A stretch of 40,653 nucleotides of DNA from Alphaproteobacteria bacterium (GCA_022822405.1 JAJEBT010000055.1:1-40653); one strand, 5' to 3'; counted from the stretch's first letter, positions 15,242 to 23,092 are shown. Translations and numbers: made by a program. Notes: generated from the sequence alone by a model not told the origin.

Positions 15242-16353
15242 CGCAAATCACCCTCCTCGAAACCATGTTCCAACAACGCCAGGAAGGCATCGCGGGTGAT
15301 GTCGCCGAACCCCATCCGAGCCAGCGTCAACCCCTCGGCCCGGAAGTCCCGGCCAAGGATCACCGAGGCGAGCTGAATGACGTGATCGATCGTCGGCGTC
15401 GGCACGCCGGCGAGGCGACCGAGTTCGGAATAGATCAGATGGCCGTAGGGCACGTCTTCGAGCAGGTAGCGATGATCGAGGCTGGTTGGCGCCATGATCC
15501 ACCTGTCGGGCTCGCTCTGGTGGAATGCCTCGTAGGCAAGGCCGGAGGCGCCGGCTTCGTCGGTGGTGTAGCCCATGCGCCAGAACAGCTCGACAAACGG
15601 CATGGTCCGGGCCCCGAGCGCCTCCGCCACTGCCAGCCGTTCGCGGTCGACGGCATCTATCAGCCGTCCGACCGATGGCGTGATACCGTCGTAATAGTGG
15701 CGGAAGTCGCCGCCGGTCGCCTCAATGCGCCCGGCATTGCACAGCACCGCCGGCGGGTGGTGAATGGCGTTGCCGTAGGGGAACACCGTCTCCAGGACAT
15801 TGGAAAACGGCTGCACCGCGGGATAGACGGTCCTGACGATTTCGTGCAGGCGCTCGGTCTCGCGTCCGGGAAAGCCGCCGAACACCATGAAATCCGACAC
15901 CCGCGAGATCCGGCATTTCTCCGGTTCGATGCGCCGGCAGAGATAGGGCAGCGTCGCGGTCTCGCAGAAGACGGGGTTCCGGATCCCGTGCTCGCGGAGC
16001 ACGTGCGGGATCAGGAGAAGCGTGTGCCCCGGCGAGACGAAGAGGACCTGATCCTCGGTCAGATGCGGTGCGGCCGCGGCGACCCACTTCTCGTGGAGGT
16101 GCGCAGGACTCACGATCATTACCATCTCGGCGCCGTCCATAGCCGCACCGGCATCGTCGGTGATCATCTCGAACGGAGCAAATCCGTCGCCGAACGGCGC
16201 CGTGTAGTGGATGCCGCCGATGTCCTGAAGCGGCGCCAGCGCCTCCCGGTCCTGGCTGTAGAGTCGTATCTCGAATCCGAGGGTCGTCAAATGGGCTGCG
16301 GCCGACGTGCCACCGCCGCCAGCGCCGAAGATGGCGATCCGTCTGACCGTCAT
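15238..16353 (-). CDS. NAD/NADP octopine/nopaline dehydrogenase family protein (copy 1)
   Basis: The product is 371 residues. Family members reduce an imine formed between an amino acid and a 2-oxo acid to give opines, or act as related 2-hydroxyacid-type dehydrogenases. The N-terminal Rossmann site is IAIFGAGGGGTSAAAHL (about 7-22). VSPGHTL (107-113) closes the nucleotide domain. The C-terminal opine-dehydrogenase domain has NAIHHPPAVLCNAG (195-208, with the conserved catalytic-type His199), DGITPSVGRLIDAVDRERL and LDHRYLLEDVPYG (292-304). The start at 16353 follows AAGGGGC; a longer reading to 16404 lies before the Rossmann strand. It is first in a two-gene operon and overlaps the LLM gene by ATGA. 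It is a paralogue of 17849-18955. The true substrate is unknown. Confidence 0.88.
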   Translation of the reverse strand: MTVRRIAIFGAGGGGTSAAAHLTTLGFEIRLYSQDREALAPLQDIGGIHYTAPFGDGFAPFEMITDDAGAAMDGAEMVMIVSPAHLHEKWVAAAAPHLTEDQVLFVSPGHTLLLIPHVLREHGIRNPVFCETATLPYLCRRIEPEKCRISRVSDFMVFGGFPGRETERLHEIVRTVYPAVQPFSNVLETVFPYGNAIHHPPAVLCNAGRIEATGGDFRHYYDGITPSVGRLIDAVDRERLAVAEALGARTMPFVELFWRMGYTTDEAGASGLAYEAFHQSEPDRWIMAPTSLDHRYLLEDVPYGHLIYSELGRLAGVPTPTIDHVIQLASVILGRDFRAEGLTLARMGFGDITRDAFLALLEHGFEEGDLR

Positions 16354-16475
16354 GATATGCCCCTTGGACCCGGTTCCGAACGGATGCGCCAGCACCGCAT
16401 CCACTTCCGGCGGACTGCACCCGCAGCGCCGATTATCCCGTTTTCGAACCGGGCGGGCAACGGATCGCCACCGGC

Positions 16476-16509
16476 TACCCTTTGTTGATCTTCGATGACA
16501 ACAAGGGTA
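16476..16509. repeat. Imperfect inverted repeat upstream of ODH1/LLM1 operon
   Basis: TACCCTTTGTTG (16476-16487) pairs with CAACAAGGGTA (16499-16509), with one extra T in the left arm and an 11-base centre. It lies 123 bases before the ODH1 start on the minus strand, and a second near-palindrome, CCCGTTTTCGAACCGGG, sits at 16437-16453. Either could be an operator for the ODH1-LLM1 operon, or the former may be a scar of the DNA that brought in the next genes. The repeat is seen; its role is open. Confidence 0.4.
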
Positions 16510-16694
16510 AAGCAGGTAAGTTCTGCGACGTGCTCAGGAAACTACCAACTTGGACTGACGACGACTACGACAGGAAGAGGAAGCAGACACGGCTCGAGCA
16601 AATCATGGACTCGACATTCTCGGTCAGGCTGCACCATGCAGGTTTGATTCCGGTGGCTAACCTGCTTGCCTTCATTTTCCGCCGCATGTGTTGA
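16482..16694 (+). CDS. Hypothetical short ORF, possibly a gene remnant
   Basis: This 70-residue frame is not recognised. It is rich in charged residues in its middle (WTDDDYDRKRKQTRLEQ) and ends with a hydrophobic stretch, VANLLAFIF. It has no clear ribosome site, and its start lies inside an inverted repeat. The DNA from about 16490 to 16870 is visibly richer in A and T than the surroundings, and codon choice (gat, aag, att, ttt) differs from the neighbours. It could be a real small foreign gene, the end of a degraded one, or chance. The minus strand here offers nothing better. Confidence 0.2.
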   Translation: MLIFDDNKGKAGKFCDVLRKLPTWTDDDYDRKRKQTRLEQIMDSTFSVRLHHAGLIPVANLLAFIFRRMC

Positions 16695-16769
16695 TCGAGG
16701 ACTACGGTGCAACGGAAAAGTGGACCGGCAAGAAGGGATTGATCGACGAGAATATGAGTTTGTTCGCCG

Positions 16770-16785
16770 TTCGATTTCTATCGAA
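16770..16785. repeat. Palindrome upstream of the MNT/HEPN pair
   Basis: TTCGAT-TTCT-ATCGAA is a perfect 6-base inverted repeat 90 bases before the nucleotidyltransferase start. Toxin-antitoxin type operons often carry palindromic operators for self-control, so this is a candidate site. No regulator is identified, and neither encoded protein shows a helix-turn-helix. Confidence 0.3.
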
Positions 16786-16874
16786 GTCCACACGATAGCT
16801 GACCCGAGTCGGAAGCAATGCCGTCATTCGCTGCTTTCTGGGATGATAGAGGCGTCCGAACAGTGGAAAAGAAC

Positions 16875-17210
16875 ATGTCCGTGATTGACGATGCGCTTCT
16901 GCGGCGGATGACGGCGGCCATCGTTGAGGTAGCTGATCCCGAGCAGGTGATCCTTTTCGGCTCTCGCGCCCGCGGTGACGCCGCCGCGGATTCGGATGTC
17001 GATCTGGTCGTCGTCGAGGCAGAACCTTTTGGGCCGGGTCGGGACCGCGGCACCGAAGAGACGCGCCTTTGGCGTGCGCTTGCAAAATTCCATGTTCCGA
17101 AGGATATCCTCGTATACAGTTCAGATGAGGCTGACCGCTGGCGCGGCTCCCTTAATCATGTGCTTGCGCGTGCGCTGCGCGAGGGCAGAGTGCTCTATGA
17201 AAGACCTTGA
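16875..17210 (+). CDS. MNT-type minimal nucleotidyltransferase (MntA-like antitoxin)
   Basis: The product is 111 residues, the typical size of minimal nucleotidyltransferases. The defining motif GSX10DXD is intact: FGSRARGDAAADSDVDLVVV, with Gly29-Ser30 and Asp41/Asp43. In characterised MntA-HepT pairs the enzyme adds AMP to the HEPN partner and so blocks it; in others the role is not known. The start at 16875 (MSVIDD) follows a GGAAAAGAA stretch; a reading to 16818 adds 19 residues without family sequence. The next gene begins inside this one (14-base overlap), the usual arrangement of the pair. Base use is less GC-rich than in the flanking catabolic genes, which fits acquisition by transfer. 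Confidence 0.85.
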   Translation: MSVIDDALLRRMTAAIVEVADPEQVILFGSRARGDAAADSDVDLVVVEAEPFGPGRDRGTEETRLWRALAKFHVPKDILVYSSDEADRWRGSLNHVLARALREGRVLYERP

Positions 17211-17595
17211 GCAGGCACGGGAATTAACCGACGCGGCGGAGAGAGATCTTTCGGCGCTTCACGGCATGGGCGACGCAAACGTCTTCGCCGACGAGATTTT
17301 CGGCTTCCATGTCCAGCAGGCCGCAGAGAAGCTGTTCAAAGCTTGGCTCGCTTTGCGAGGCGAAACCTATCCGTTGTCGCACGATCTGGCGGCCCTCCTG
17401 GACATGCTGAGCACCCGCGAAGCGGATGTCGTCCGTTTCGACAAGTTGGTCGACTATACCCGCTACGCCGTTCGTCTGCGTTACGCGAGCGTCGATCCAG
17501 GCGCCTGCCCGCTTGATCGGTCCTTGGCCATCGAACTGGTGGAAGCGTTGCACAGGACGGTCCGAAGCCGGTTGACGGAAGAGGAAGCAAGCTGA
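17197..17595 (+). CDS. HEPN domain protein, partner of the MNT nucleotidyltransferase
   Basis: The product is 132 residues, mostly helical. The HEPN signature of this class is clear: FGFHVQQAAEKLFKAWLAL, then TYPLSHDLAALLDML, then VDYTRYAVRLRYASVDPG. HEPN proteins are often RNA-cleaving toxins with an R-X4-6-H motif. I find no such spacing here (RGETYPLSH has seven residues between), so this one resembles the group without the nuclease motif, and a toxic activity is not supported by the residues. It starts within the nucleotidyltransferase gene (14-base overlap) on the plus strand, against the direction of the neighbouring operons. Confidence 0.82.
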   Translation: MKDLEQARELTDAAERDLSALHGMGDANVFADEIFGFHVQQAAEKLFKAWLALRGETYPLSHDLAALLDMLSTREADVVRFDKLVDYTRYAVRLRYASVDPGACPLDRSLAIELVEALHRTVRSRLTEEEAS

Positions 17596-17652
17596 CGATA
17601 GAGGATTTGAATCCGAACATAAATTTGGAGGTGCTGATTTCCTCTTTCATCT

Positions 17653-17724
17653 GCGGGTAGGAATTCGGCCGACTTGCAAGCGTAAATGTTCATGACACGG
17701 CACTCGGCTCTCCCTCCTACCCGC
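17653..17724. repeat. Inverted repeat between HEPN and ODH2 genes
   Basis: GCGGGTAGG (17653-17661) and CCTACCCGC (17716-17724) are perfect 9-base inverted arms around 54 bases. The spacer is between convergent genes (HEPN stop at 17595, ODH2 stop at 17849). It may be a terminator fold, or a boundary of the inserted MNT/HEPN segment. No T run or target duplication is seen. Confidence 0.3.
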
Positions 17725-17848
17725 CGGTGCCCTCCTTCCCCGCAGCAGGATTGAGGCGCAGCACCGGGACCGTGCTCAAACCCGCGACGCTCCCGATGCG
17801 ACGAGCGTTGTCCCGGCGCGGTTTCGCGCTCCTCCTCACCGTGAGATT

Positions 17849-18955
17849 TCAGCCAACACCATCGTGTACGAAACGCACGAGATCGTCAGGCGTCAGCCCG
17901 CCCAGACCCATCCTGTCGAGAGTGAGGCCGGTCTCGAAGAACGGGATACCGGTCAACGCCGAGCAGAGATGAACGATCGCATCAATGGTCGGCGTCTCCA
18001 CACCCGCAAGATCGCCGAACGCGGCGAAGGGCACCAGCCCGTAGCCGACATCCTCGTGAATGTAGCGATGATCAAGCGACGCCGGACTTCTGATTGATTT
18101 GTTGGGTTCGCTCTCCATGCAGGCCCGCGAAATGTCGCCGCTGTCGGCCGCTTCCCGGGTGGTCAGTCCGGCCTGGCAGAAATTCTCGAGAAACGAGGCG
18201 GACGGCACGCCGAGCGCCTCCGCCACACGAAGGCGCTCGCGGTCGACCTCTTCGGTGACGCGGCCGACGGCCGGCGTAATGCCTTCCCGGTAGAAAAGGA
18301 AATCGCCGCCCGTATCCTCGATCCAGCCAGCGTTCATCAGCATGCCCGGCGCGTGGAAGACGGCGTTGATGTTGGTCAGCCCCGTCTCGAGCACGCTCGA
18401 ACACTGTTCGATCTCCGGATAGAGGGGCTTGATCAGCGAGAACATCTCGTCGGCATGGCATCCTGGAAATGCGGCGAACTTGAGGTTGCGGACGTGGGAA
18501 AAGATATCGACCGCCGCCGGCCCCGTCTTGCGGCAGATATAGGTCAGGGTAACCGATTCACAGGTTCGCACCGGCTCCCGGTACCCCGCGCGGCGCAGCT
18601 CGCGGACGAAATGCAGGGCGCCGCCGGTGTGTCCCGGATTGACGAAGACCGGCAGGTCCGGCCGCAGATGCGGCGCGAGCGCGGCCGCGTAATCGCCGTG
18701 GGCGACCGAAGGCACAACCGTCATAACGAGGTCGGCCCCATCGACCGCCTCGGCCACGTCCGTGGTCAGCACCGGAACTCTGACCAGGCCCGTCCGCGCG
18801 CCCTGCACCGCGACTCCGCCCTGCTCGCGGACCGGCGCCAGGGTCTTTTCGCGGCGCGCGTGGAGGCGCACCTCGAAACCGGCCAAGCCGAGATCGGCCG
18901 CGGCCGCAAGGCCGCCATGGCCGGCGCCCATGATCGCTATCGTCCGGATTTCCAT
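17849..18955 (-). CDS. NAD/NADP octopine/nopaline dehydrogenase family protein (copy 2)
   Basis: The product is 368 residues and matches copy 1 (15238-16353) along its length. The Rossmann site is IAIMGAGHGGLAAAADL (about 6-22), and VNPGHTGG (105-112) ends the nucleotide domain. In the C-terminal domain NAVFHAPGMLMNAG keeps the catalytic-type His201, followed by EGITPAVGRVTEEVDRERL and LDHRYIHEDVGYG (294-306). It should reduce or oxidise a C-N or C-O bond next to a carboxylate with NAD(P)H; the substrate is unknown. The start at 18955 has AGGAGG about 12 bases upstream, a slightly long spacing. It follows LLM2 by 48 bases in the same direction, so the order is the reverse of the first pair. 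It is the last gene of the long catabolic run. Confidence 0.88.
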   Translation of the reverse strand: MEIRTIAIMGAGHGGLAAAADLGLAGFEVRLHARREKTLAPVREQGGVAVQGARTGLVRVPVLTTDVAEAVDGADLVMTVVPSVAHGDYAAALAPHLRPDLPVFVNPGHTGGALHFVRELRRAGYREPVRTCESVTLTYICRKTGPAAVDIFSHVRNLKFAAFPGCHADEMFSLIKPLYPEIEQCSSVLETGLTNINAVFHAPGMLMNAGWIEDTGGDFLFYREGITPAVGRVTEEVDRERLRVAEALGVPSASFLENFCQAGLTTREAADSGDISRACMESEPNKSIRSPASLDHRYIHEDVGYGLVPFAAFGDLAGVETPTIDAIVHLCSALTGIPFFETGLTLDRMGLGGLTPDDLVRFVHDGVG

Positions 18956-19003
18956 GACGCGCCGATGCCTCCTGCCGCCTGAACCCGAAAACGGTCCGCC
19001 GTG

Positions 19004-19996
19004 TCAGGCGGCCGCAAACTCTCCGAGGATCCCGAGCGCGAGCTCCCGGCTCTTCGGCGAACCGCTGATCTCGATGACTGGTTCGGTCACGCCGGTGCCG
19101 AGATAGGCCTCGAGGCGGTCGCGGCAATTCCGCGGCGTGCCCCCGACAGCGAAAGCATCGACGGCATCGTCGGGAACCAGCCGCGTCGCGGCTTCCATGT
19201 CACGCTTGGCGACGGCGTCGATGATGGCCTCCTGATCGATGGGAAGGCCCGAGGAGCGGATGTTGTCGGCCATCGTGCGGTTGCGGAACAGGAAAGCAAG
19301 TCGTCCGCGCAAATAGTCCACGGCTTCCCGCCCGTCTTCCGACACCGAGAAATACAGGAATGCGGCGTTGCGAAGCGCGGCCGGATCCCGGCCCGCCGCC
19401 CGCGCACCGTCGGCGATCTGTCCAAGGCTGTACCGGACATGGACGACGGACAGGCCGCCCGAGAGCACGACCCCGTCGCCGATCCGCCCGGTCAGCCGCA
19501 GCATCTGTTCGCGCGTGGCCGCGATGTAGACCGGTATGGGTTCTGCCGGGGCGAACGTCATGCGCGCTCCGGCAAGGCGAAAGAATTCGCCGTCATACTC
19601 CACGGGTTCCGCGGTCCACAGCGCCCGCAAGCATTCGATGAATTCCCGCACCGCCCGCACCGGTTTAACCGGCTCGATGCCCGATTCGGCCAGGAACAGC
19701 GGATTGCCGACGCCAATGGCGACGCCGACGCGCCCGGGGGCGACATCGGCCAGGGTCGCAAGCGACATCGCGGTGGGCGTCGGATGCCAGAGATAAGGGC
19801 TGACCGCTGTCGGAACCACCATCGCAGTCTCGGTCGACAGCGCATAGGCCATGCAGGCGGCGACGGCCTCCCGATAGCCCATGTGTTCCGCCATCCAGAC
19901 CTGGCTCGCGCCTGCCCGCTCTGCCTGGCGCACGACCTCGAGCGAGTCCGACACATGGTCGAACCCGTCGAAGCGGATCCCGAGTCCCCGTCTCAT
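19004..19996 (-). CDS. LLM class flavin-dependent oxidoreductase (copy 2)
   Basis: The product is 330 residues, a luciferase-like barrel protein. GIRFDGFDHVSDSLEVV, QVWMAEHMGYREAVAA (about 32-47), SPYLWHPTPTAM, APGRVGVAIGVGN, the ECLRALWTAE segment and the final FAVGGTPRNCRDRLEAYLGTG with PVIEISGSP all have direct counterparts in copy 1. The strongly conserved WMAEH and PYLWHP blocks are likely flavin- or substrate-contacting. GGGAGGT precedes the ATG at 19996. The gene follows the crotonase-family gene by 160 bases, the largest gap within the run, so a separate promoter is possible, though I see no clear one. It is most likely cytoplasmic. Confidence 0.88.
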   Translation of the reverse strand: MRRGLGIRFDGFDHVSDSLEVVRQAERAGASQVWMAEHMGYREAVAACMAYALSTETAMVVPTAVSPYLWHPTPTAMSLATLADVAPGRVGVAIGVGNPLFLAESGIEPVKPVRAVREFIECLRALWTAEPVEYDGEFFRLAGARMTFAPAEPIPVYIAATREQMLRLTGRIGDGVVLSGGLSVVHVRYSLGQIADGARAAGRDPAALRNAAFLYFSVSEDGREAVDYLRGRLAFLFRNRTMADNIRSSGLPIDQEAIIDAVAKRDMEAATRLVPDDAVDAFAVGGTPRNCRDRLEAYLGTGVTEPVIEISGSPKSRELALGILGEFAAA

Positions 19997-20156
19997 CCGT
20001 CGCTACCTCCCGCCGCGCCCGCGCAGCGATCCCGGCCCGACCTCTGGCGCCGCACCGCGCGGACGAACCGACCAAACATCACCGACACAGAGAGTAGTGG
20101 GACGACGGACGGAATTACAACCCGACCGCCGCTCGGTTCACGCCCGCGGCGTCGGC

Positions 20157-20972
20157 TCAGCTGCCCTTGAACTCCGGCTTGCGGCGCTCGGCAAATGCGT
20201 GCGTGCCTTCCATGTAGTCGTCGGTCCAGCGAAGCTTCTCGTAGGAATGTCCCTCGACCTCGAGCGCCGTCTTGAGCGGCGCGTCGTAGGCGGCATTGAG
20301 CACCTTCTTCAGCGAACCGAGCGCAATCGGCGCCTGGGCATTCAGCTTCGCCGCATAGTCGTCCACCAGCGCGGCGAGCGCGTCCGAATCGGCGGCGACA
20401 TCCGTCACCAGCCCCCACTCATGCGCCTGGGGCGCGGGAATGCGCTTGCCCAGCAGCACCATGTCCTTGGCGCGCCCGAGCCCGGCAATGCGCGCGACGC
20501 GCACGCTGCCGCCCGAACCCGGCATCTGCCCGAGCGAAATCTCGGGCAGCCCGACCAGCGTATCCGCGGTCGCGAAGCGGAAATCGCAGGCGAGCGCGAG
20601 TTCGAAGCCGACCCCGAACGCATATTTCTGCATCGCGCAGATCACCGGCTTCTCGGCACGCTCGGGAGCGCCGATGTTCCAGTGCAGGTCCGACATCCTG
20701 TTCTTCGGGATATCGGGAAAGGCCTTGACGTCGCCGCCCGACGTGAACACGCCGTTGGCGCCGCGTATGACGATCACCCCGACATCCGGGTCCTCGTCCA
20801 TCGCCTCGATGATGGCCCGGATCTGGCGCCGACCCGTATAGGAGACGATGTTGAGCGGCGGGCGGTCGAGCACCAGATGGCCGACCCTGCGTTCGGCGTC
20901 GATCTCGACGCTGAGGCCGTCCAGGTTCTCGAGCACCGAGGCCCGCTGCGCCGCGTATTTTTCTGCACTCAT
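20157..20972 (-). CDS. Enoyl-CoA hydratase/isomerase (crotonase) family protein
   Basis: The product is 271 residues, the usual length. Crotonase-fold enzymes hydrate, isomerise, cleave or dehalogenate acyl-CoA thioesters. The CoA and oxyanion-hole segments are LDRPPLNIVS, FTSGGDVKAF (76-85) and KYAFGVGFELALACDF (116-131). Both glutamates used by true hydratases are kept: Glu124 in GFELA and Glu144 in LPEISLGQMPGSGG. The C-terminal segment MEGTHAFAERRKPEFKG is the typical end. A hydratase or ring-opening type reaction on the thioester made by the upstream ligase is a reasonable inference. It lies 87 bases after the ligase, with a GC hairpin in the gap, and GGAGAA precedes the ATG. Confidence 0.9.
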   Translation of the reverse strand: MSAEKYAAQRASVLENLDGLSVEIDAERRVGHLVLDRPPLNIVSYTGRRQIRAIIEAMDEDPDVGVIVIRGANGVFTSGGDVKAFPDIPKNRMSDLHWNIGAPERAEKPVICAMQKYAFGVGFELALACDFRFATADTLVGLPEISLGQMPGSGGSVRVARIAGLGRAKDMVLLGKRIPAPQAHEWGLVTDVAADSDALAALVDDYAAKLNAQAPIALGSLKKVLNAAYDAPLKTALEVEGHSYEKLRWTDDYMEGTHAFAERRKPEFKGS

Positions 20973-20992
20973 GTTCCCGTTCTCCGTATTGG

Positions 20993-21013
20993 GGCCGGGA
21001 GATGTTCCCGGCC
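20993..21013 (-). terminator. GC hairpin after the acyl-CoA ligase gene
   Basis: GGCCGGG (20993-20999) and CCCGGCC (21007-21013) form a 7-base stem with a 7-base loop, 47 bases past the ligase stop and 20 bases before the crotonase start. With no T run, an mRNA-processing or attenuating stem is as likely as a terminator. Confidence 0.35.
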
Positions 21014-21059
21014 GATCGAATAGTCCCGCTGAGATGGTTCCCCGGGGGGCGTTCCCCGG

Positions 21060-22604
21060 TCAGAGCGTGCTCTGGAATCCGTCGAGCATCTCGTAGCTTC
21101 CGTCGCGCAGCAGGCGCCGCAGGAGCTTTCCCGAGGCGGAGCGCGGTATGTTCTTCACGAAGGCGTAGCCGCGCGGCCTCTTGAAGCGCGCGAGCGCGCT
21201 GTCGAGGCACCAGGCATCGAGCGCCTCGGCCGTGCATTCCAGCGCCGCCGGCTCGACGAAGGCAACGACGCGCGCCCCCATGCGCTCGTCGGGCAGGCCG
21301 ATGACCGCCGCCTGTTCGACCAGCGGCGATTTGGCGAGAACGTCCTCGACCTCCTCGGGATAGATGTTCTCGCCGCCGGAATTGATCATGTCGTCGACGC
21401 GGCCGACGACATAGAGTTCACCGTCCCCGTCGAAATAGCCGAGATCGCCGGTGAAGTACCAGCCATCGCGGATCGCCTTGGCGTCGGCGTCCGGACGCTG
21501 CCAGTAGCCGGCGAACGCCTCCATCCCGTCCATCGGCGCAATGATCTCGCCCGAGGCGCCGGCGGCGACGACATCGTCCGGCCGGCTGCCGCCGTCGGGA
21601 TCGGGCTCGACCACGCGAATGACCTGGCCGATGCCGGCGCGGCCGGCGCAGCCGGGCTTCTCGATCACGTGATCGCAGACGGCGAAGGTGAAGATCTCGC
21701 TCGATCCGTAGAAGTTGGTGAAATGCTCGGGCTCGAACTCGCGCGCGCAGAGCTCGGTCAGCGCCGTGGTCATCGACATTCCGGCATAGGCGAGATTGCG
21801 CGCCGACGACAGGTCGTAGGTGCCGCGATCAGAATGATGGAGCATGTCGTGGAACATCGTCGGCACGAGGAACAGAGTGTCGATCCGTTCCCGCTCGACA
21901 AGTTCCATCGCGGTCGCCGCATCCCACGCCGGCAGGCAGACCAGCGCGCCGCTGAGCACGGTCGACATGAGCATCGACCGCACACCCATGGTGTGGAACA
22001 TCGGCATCGCGCCAAGCGTCGAGGCCCCGTAGCGGTAATGCAGGAGCGCGATGCAGTGGGTTGCCGCCAGCCGCTCGGCGCGGTGCGAGCGCGGCACGCC
22101 CTTGGGCCGCCCCGTGGTGCCCGAGGTGTAGAGCATCAGGCAGGTTTCGCCTTCGTCGACGGAAACCGGGCCGTCGACCGGAGCGGAGGCGGCGAGCGTC
22201 TCGAAATCCCCGTCATCGATATCGAACGTCGTCAGCCCCGCGCCACCGAGGCTGCCGACGGCCCCGGCGGCGGCCTCGCGCGAGCGCGCCTCGAACACGA
22301 TGCCGGCCGCCTCGGCATTGCCGATCACATAGGCAATCTCGTCGACGCCGGCGCGCCAGTTGAACGGCGTGAATACCACGCCCAGCATCTGGCAGGCCCA
22401 GTAAAGGGTCGCCGTCTCGTAGCGGTTTGCCAGAATCACGAGGAGCCGGTCGCCGCAGCCCAGGCCGCGCTGGCTCAGGCCTCCGGCGACCGCACGGATC
22501 TCGGGATACCACTCACCATAACTGCGCCGCCGCACCCCGTCGACGATGGCCAGCGCGTCCGGCTCGCGCAGCCAGCTGCGATGGAAAAGGGTGCCGAGAT
22601 TCAT
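21060..22604 (-). CDS. AMP-binding acyl-CoA synthetase (ANL family)
   Basis: The product is 514 residues. It activates a carboxylic acid with ATP and joins it to CoA. The AMP-binding loop is LMLYTSGTTGRPKGV (156-170), followed by the YGSSE motif, the hinge WYFTGDLGYFDGDG, NSGGENIYPEEVE, and the C-terminal catalytic lysine in RSASGKLLRR (Lys493). These are all intact, so an active ligase is expected. The start at 22604 overlaps the stop of the small Mo-hydroxylase subunit (ATGA), which links CoA activation to the hydroxylase product. The frame stays open upstream to 22772, but that part is the other gene in a different frame. The substrate could be an aromatic or medium-chain acid and cannot be set from the sequence. 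Confidence 0.92.
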   Translation of the reverse strand: MNLGTLFHRSWLREPDALAIVDGVRRRSYGEWYPEIRAVAGGLSQRGLGCGDRLLVILANRYETATLYWACQMLGVVFTPFNWRAGVDEIAYVIGNAEAAGIVFEARSREAAAGAVGSLGGAGLTTFDIDDGDFETLAASAPVDGPVSVDEGETCLMLYTSGTTGRPKGVPRSHRAERLAATHCIALLHYRYGASTLGAMPMFHTMGVRSMLMSTVLSGALVCLPAWDAATAMELVERERIDTLFLVPTMFHDMLHHSDRGTYDLSSARNLAYAGMSMTTALTELCAREFEPEHFTNFYGSSEIFTFAVCDHVIEKPGCAGRAGIGQVIRVVEPDPDGGSRPDDVVAAGASGEIIAPMDGMEAFAGYWQRPDADAKAIRDGWYFTGDLGYFDGDGELYVVGRVDDMINSGGENIYPEEVEDVLAKSPLVEQAAVIGLPDERMGARVVAFVEPAALECTAEALDAWCLDSALARFKRPRGYAFVKNIPRSASGKLLRRLLRDGSYEMLDGFQSTL

Positions 22605-23092
22605 GAGTTCTCTCCGCCCGCATCGAGAACGGCGCGCACGATCTGCTCGTAGCCGGTGCAGCGGCAGATATGCCCCGACAGCATGTCCCGGACCTGTTCG
22701 CGTGTCGGCGCCGGCGTTTCCTCGAGGAAGCGCGTGGCCGACATCAGGATGCCGGCGGTGCAGAAGCCGCACTGGAGAGCCCCGCGCCTGTTGAACGCCC
22801 GCTGCAGCGCGTTGAGTTCACCGTCATCGCCGGCCAGCCCCTCGACCGTGCGGATCTCGCTGCCGTCGCACTGCACCGCGTAGCGGAGACAGCTGCGCGA
22901 AACCGCGCCGTCGACGATCACCGTGCAGGCGCCGCACACGCCGTGTTCGCACCCGACATGGGTTCCGAAGAGCCCGAGTTCGTGGCGGAGGAAGTCCGCA
23001 AGCAGCATCCGCGGCGCAGCATGCCCCGACATTCGCCTGCCGTTCACGGTGACCGTGACGCGGGCCTTCCGGTCCGATCCGATTCTCAGCAT
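22601..23092 (-). CDS. Molybdenum hydroxylase small subunit, 2Fe-2S (CoxS/XdhC-like)
   Basis: The product is 163 residues with two [2Fe-2S] clusters: the plant-ferredoxin-like site CEHGVCGAC...C (Cys48, 53, 56, 68) and the helical-domain site CGFCTAG...CRCTGY (Cys108, 111, 143, 145). All eight cysteines are present. It passes electrons from the molybdenum centre of the large subunit to the FAD of the medium subunit. The start at 23092 overlaps the medium-subunit stop by 7 bases (ATGCTGA). Gene order large, medium, small differs from the classical coxMSL order. There is no TAT signal, so the complex should be cytoplasmic. Confidence 0.93.
   Translation of the reverse strand: MLRIGSDRKARVTVTVNGRRMSGHAAPRMLLADFLRHELGLFGTHVGCEHGVCGACTVIVDGAVSRSCLRYAVQCDGSEIRTVEGLAGDDGELNALQRAFNRRGALQCGFCTAGILMSATRFLEETPAPTREQVRDMLSGHICRCTGYEQIVRAVLDAGGENS

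Noticed and set aside
16437..16453. T-arm-like sequence (GGTTCGAAAAC on the minus strand)
   Set aside because: A 4-base stem and 9-base loop resemble part of a tRNA, but there is no matching acceptor, anticodon or D arm around it.
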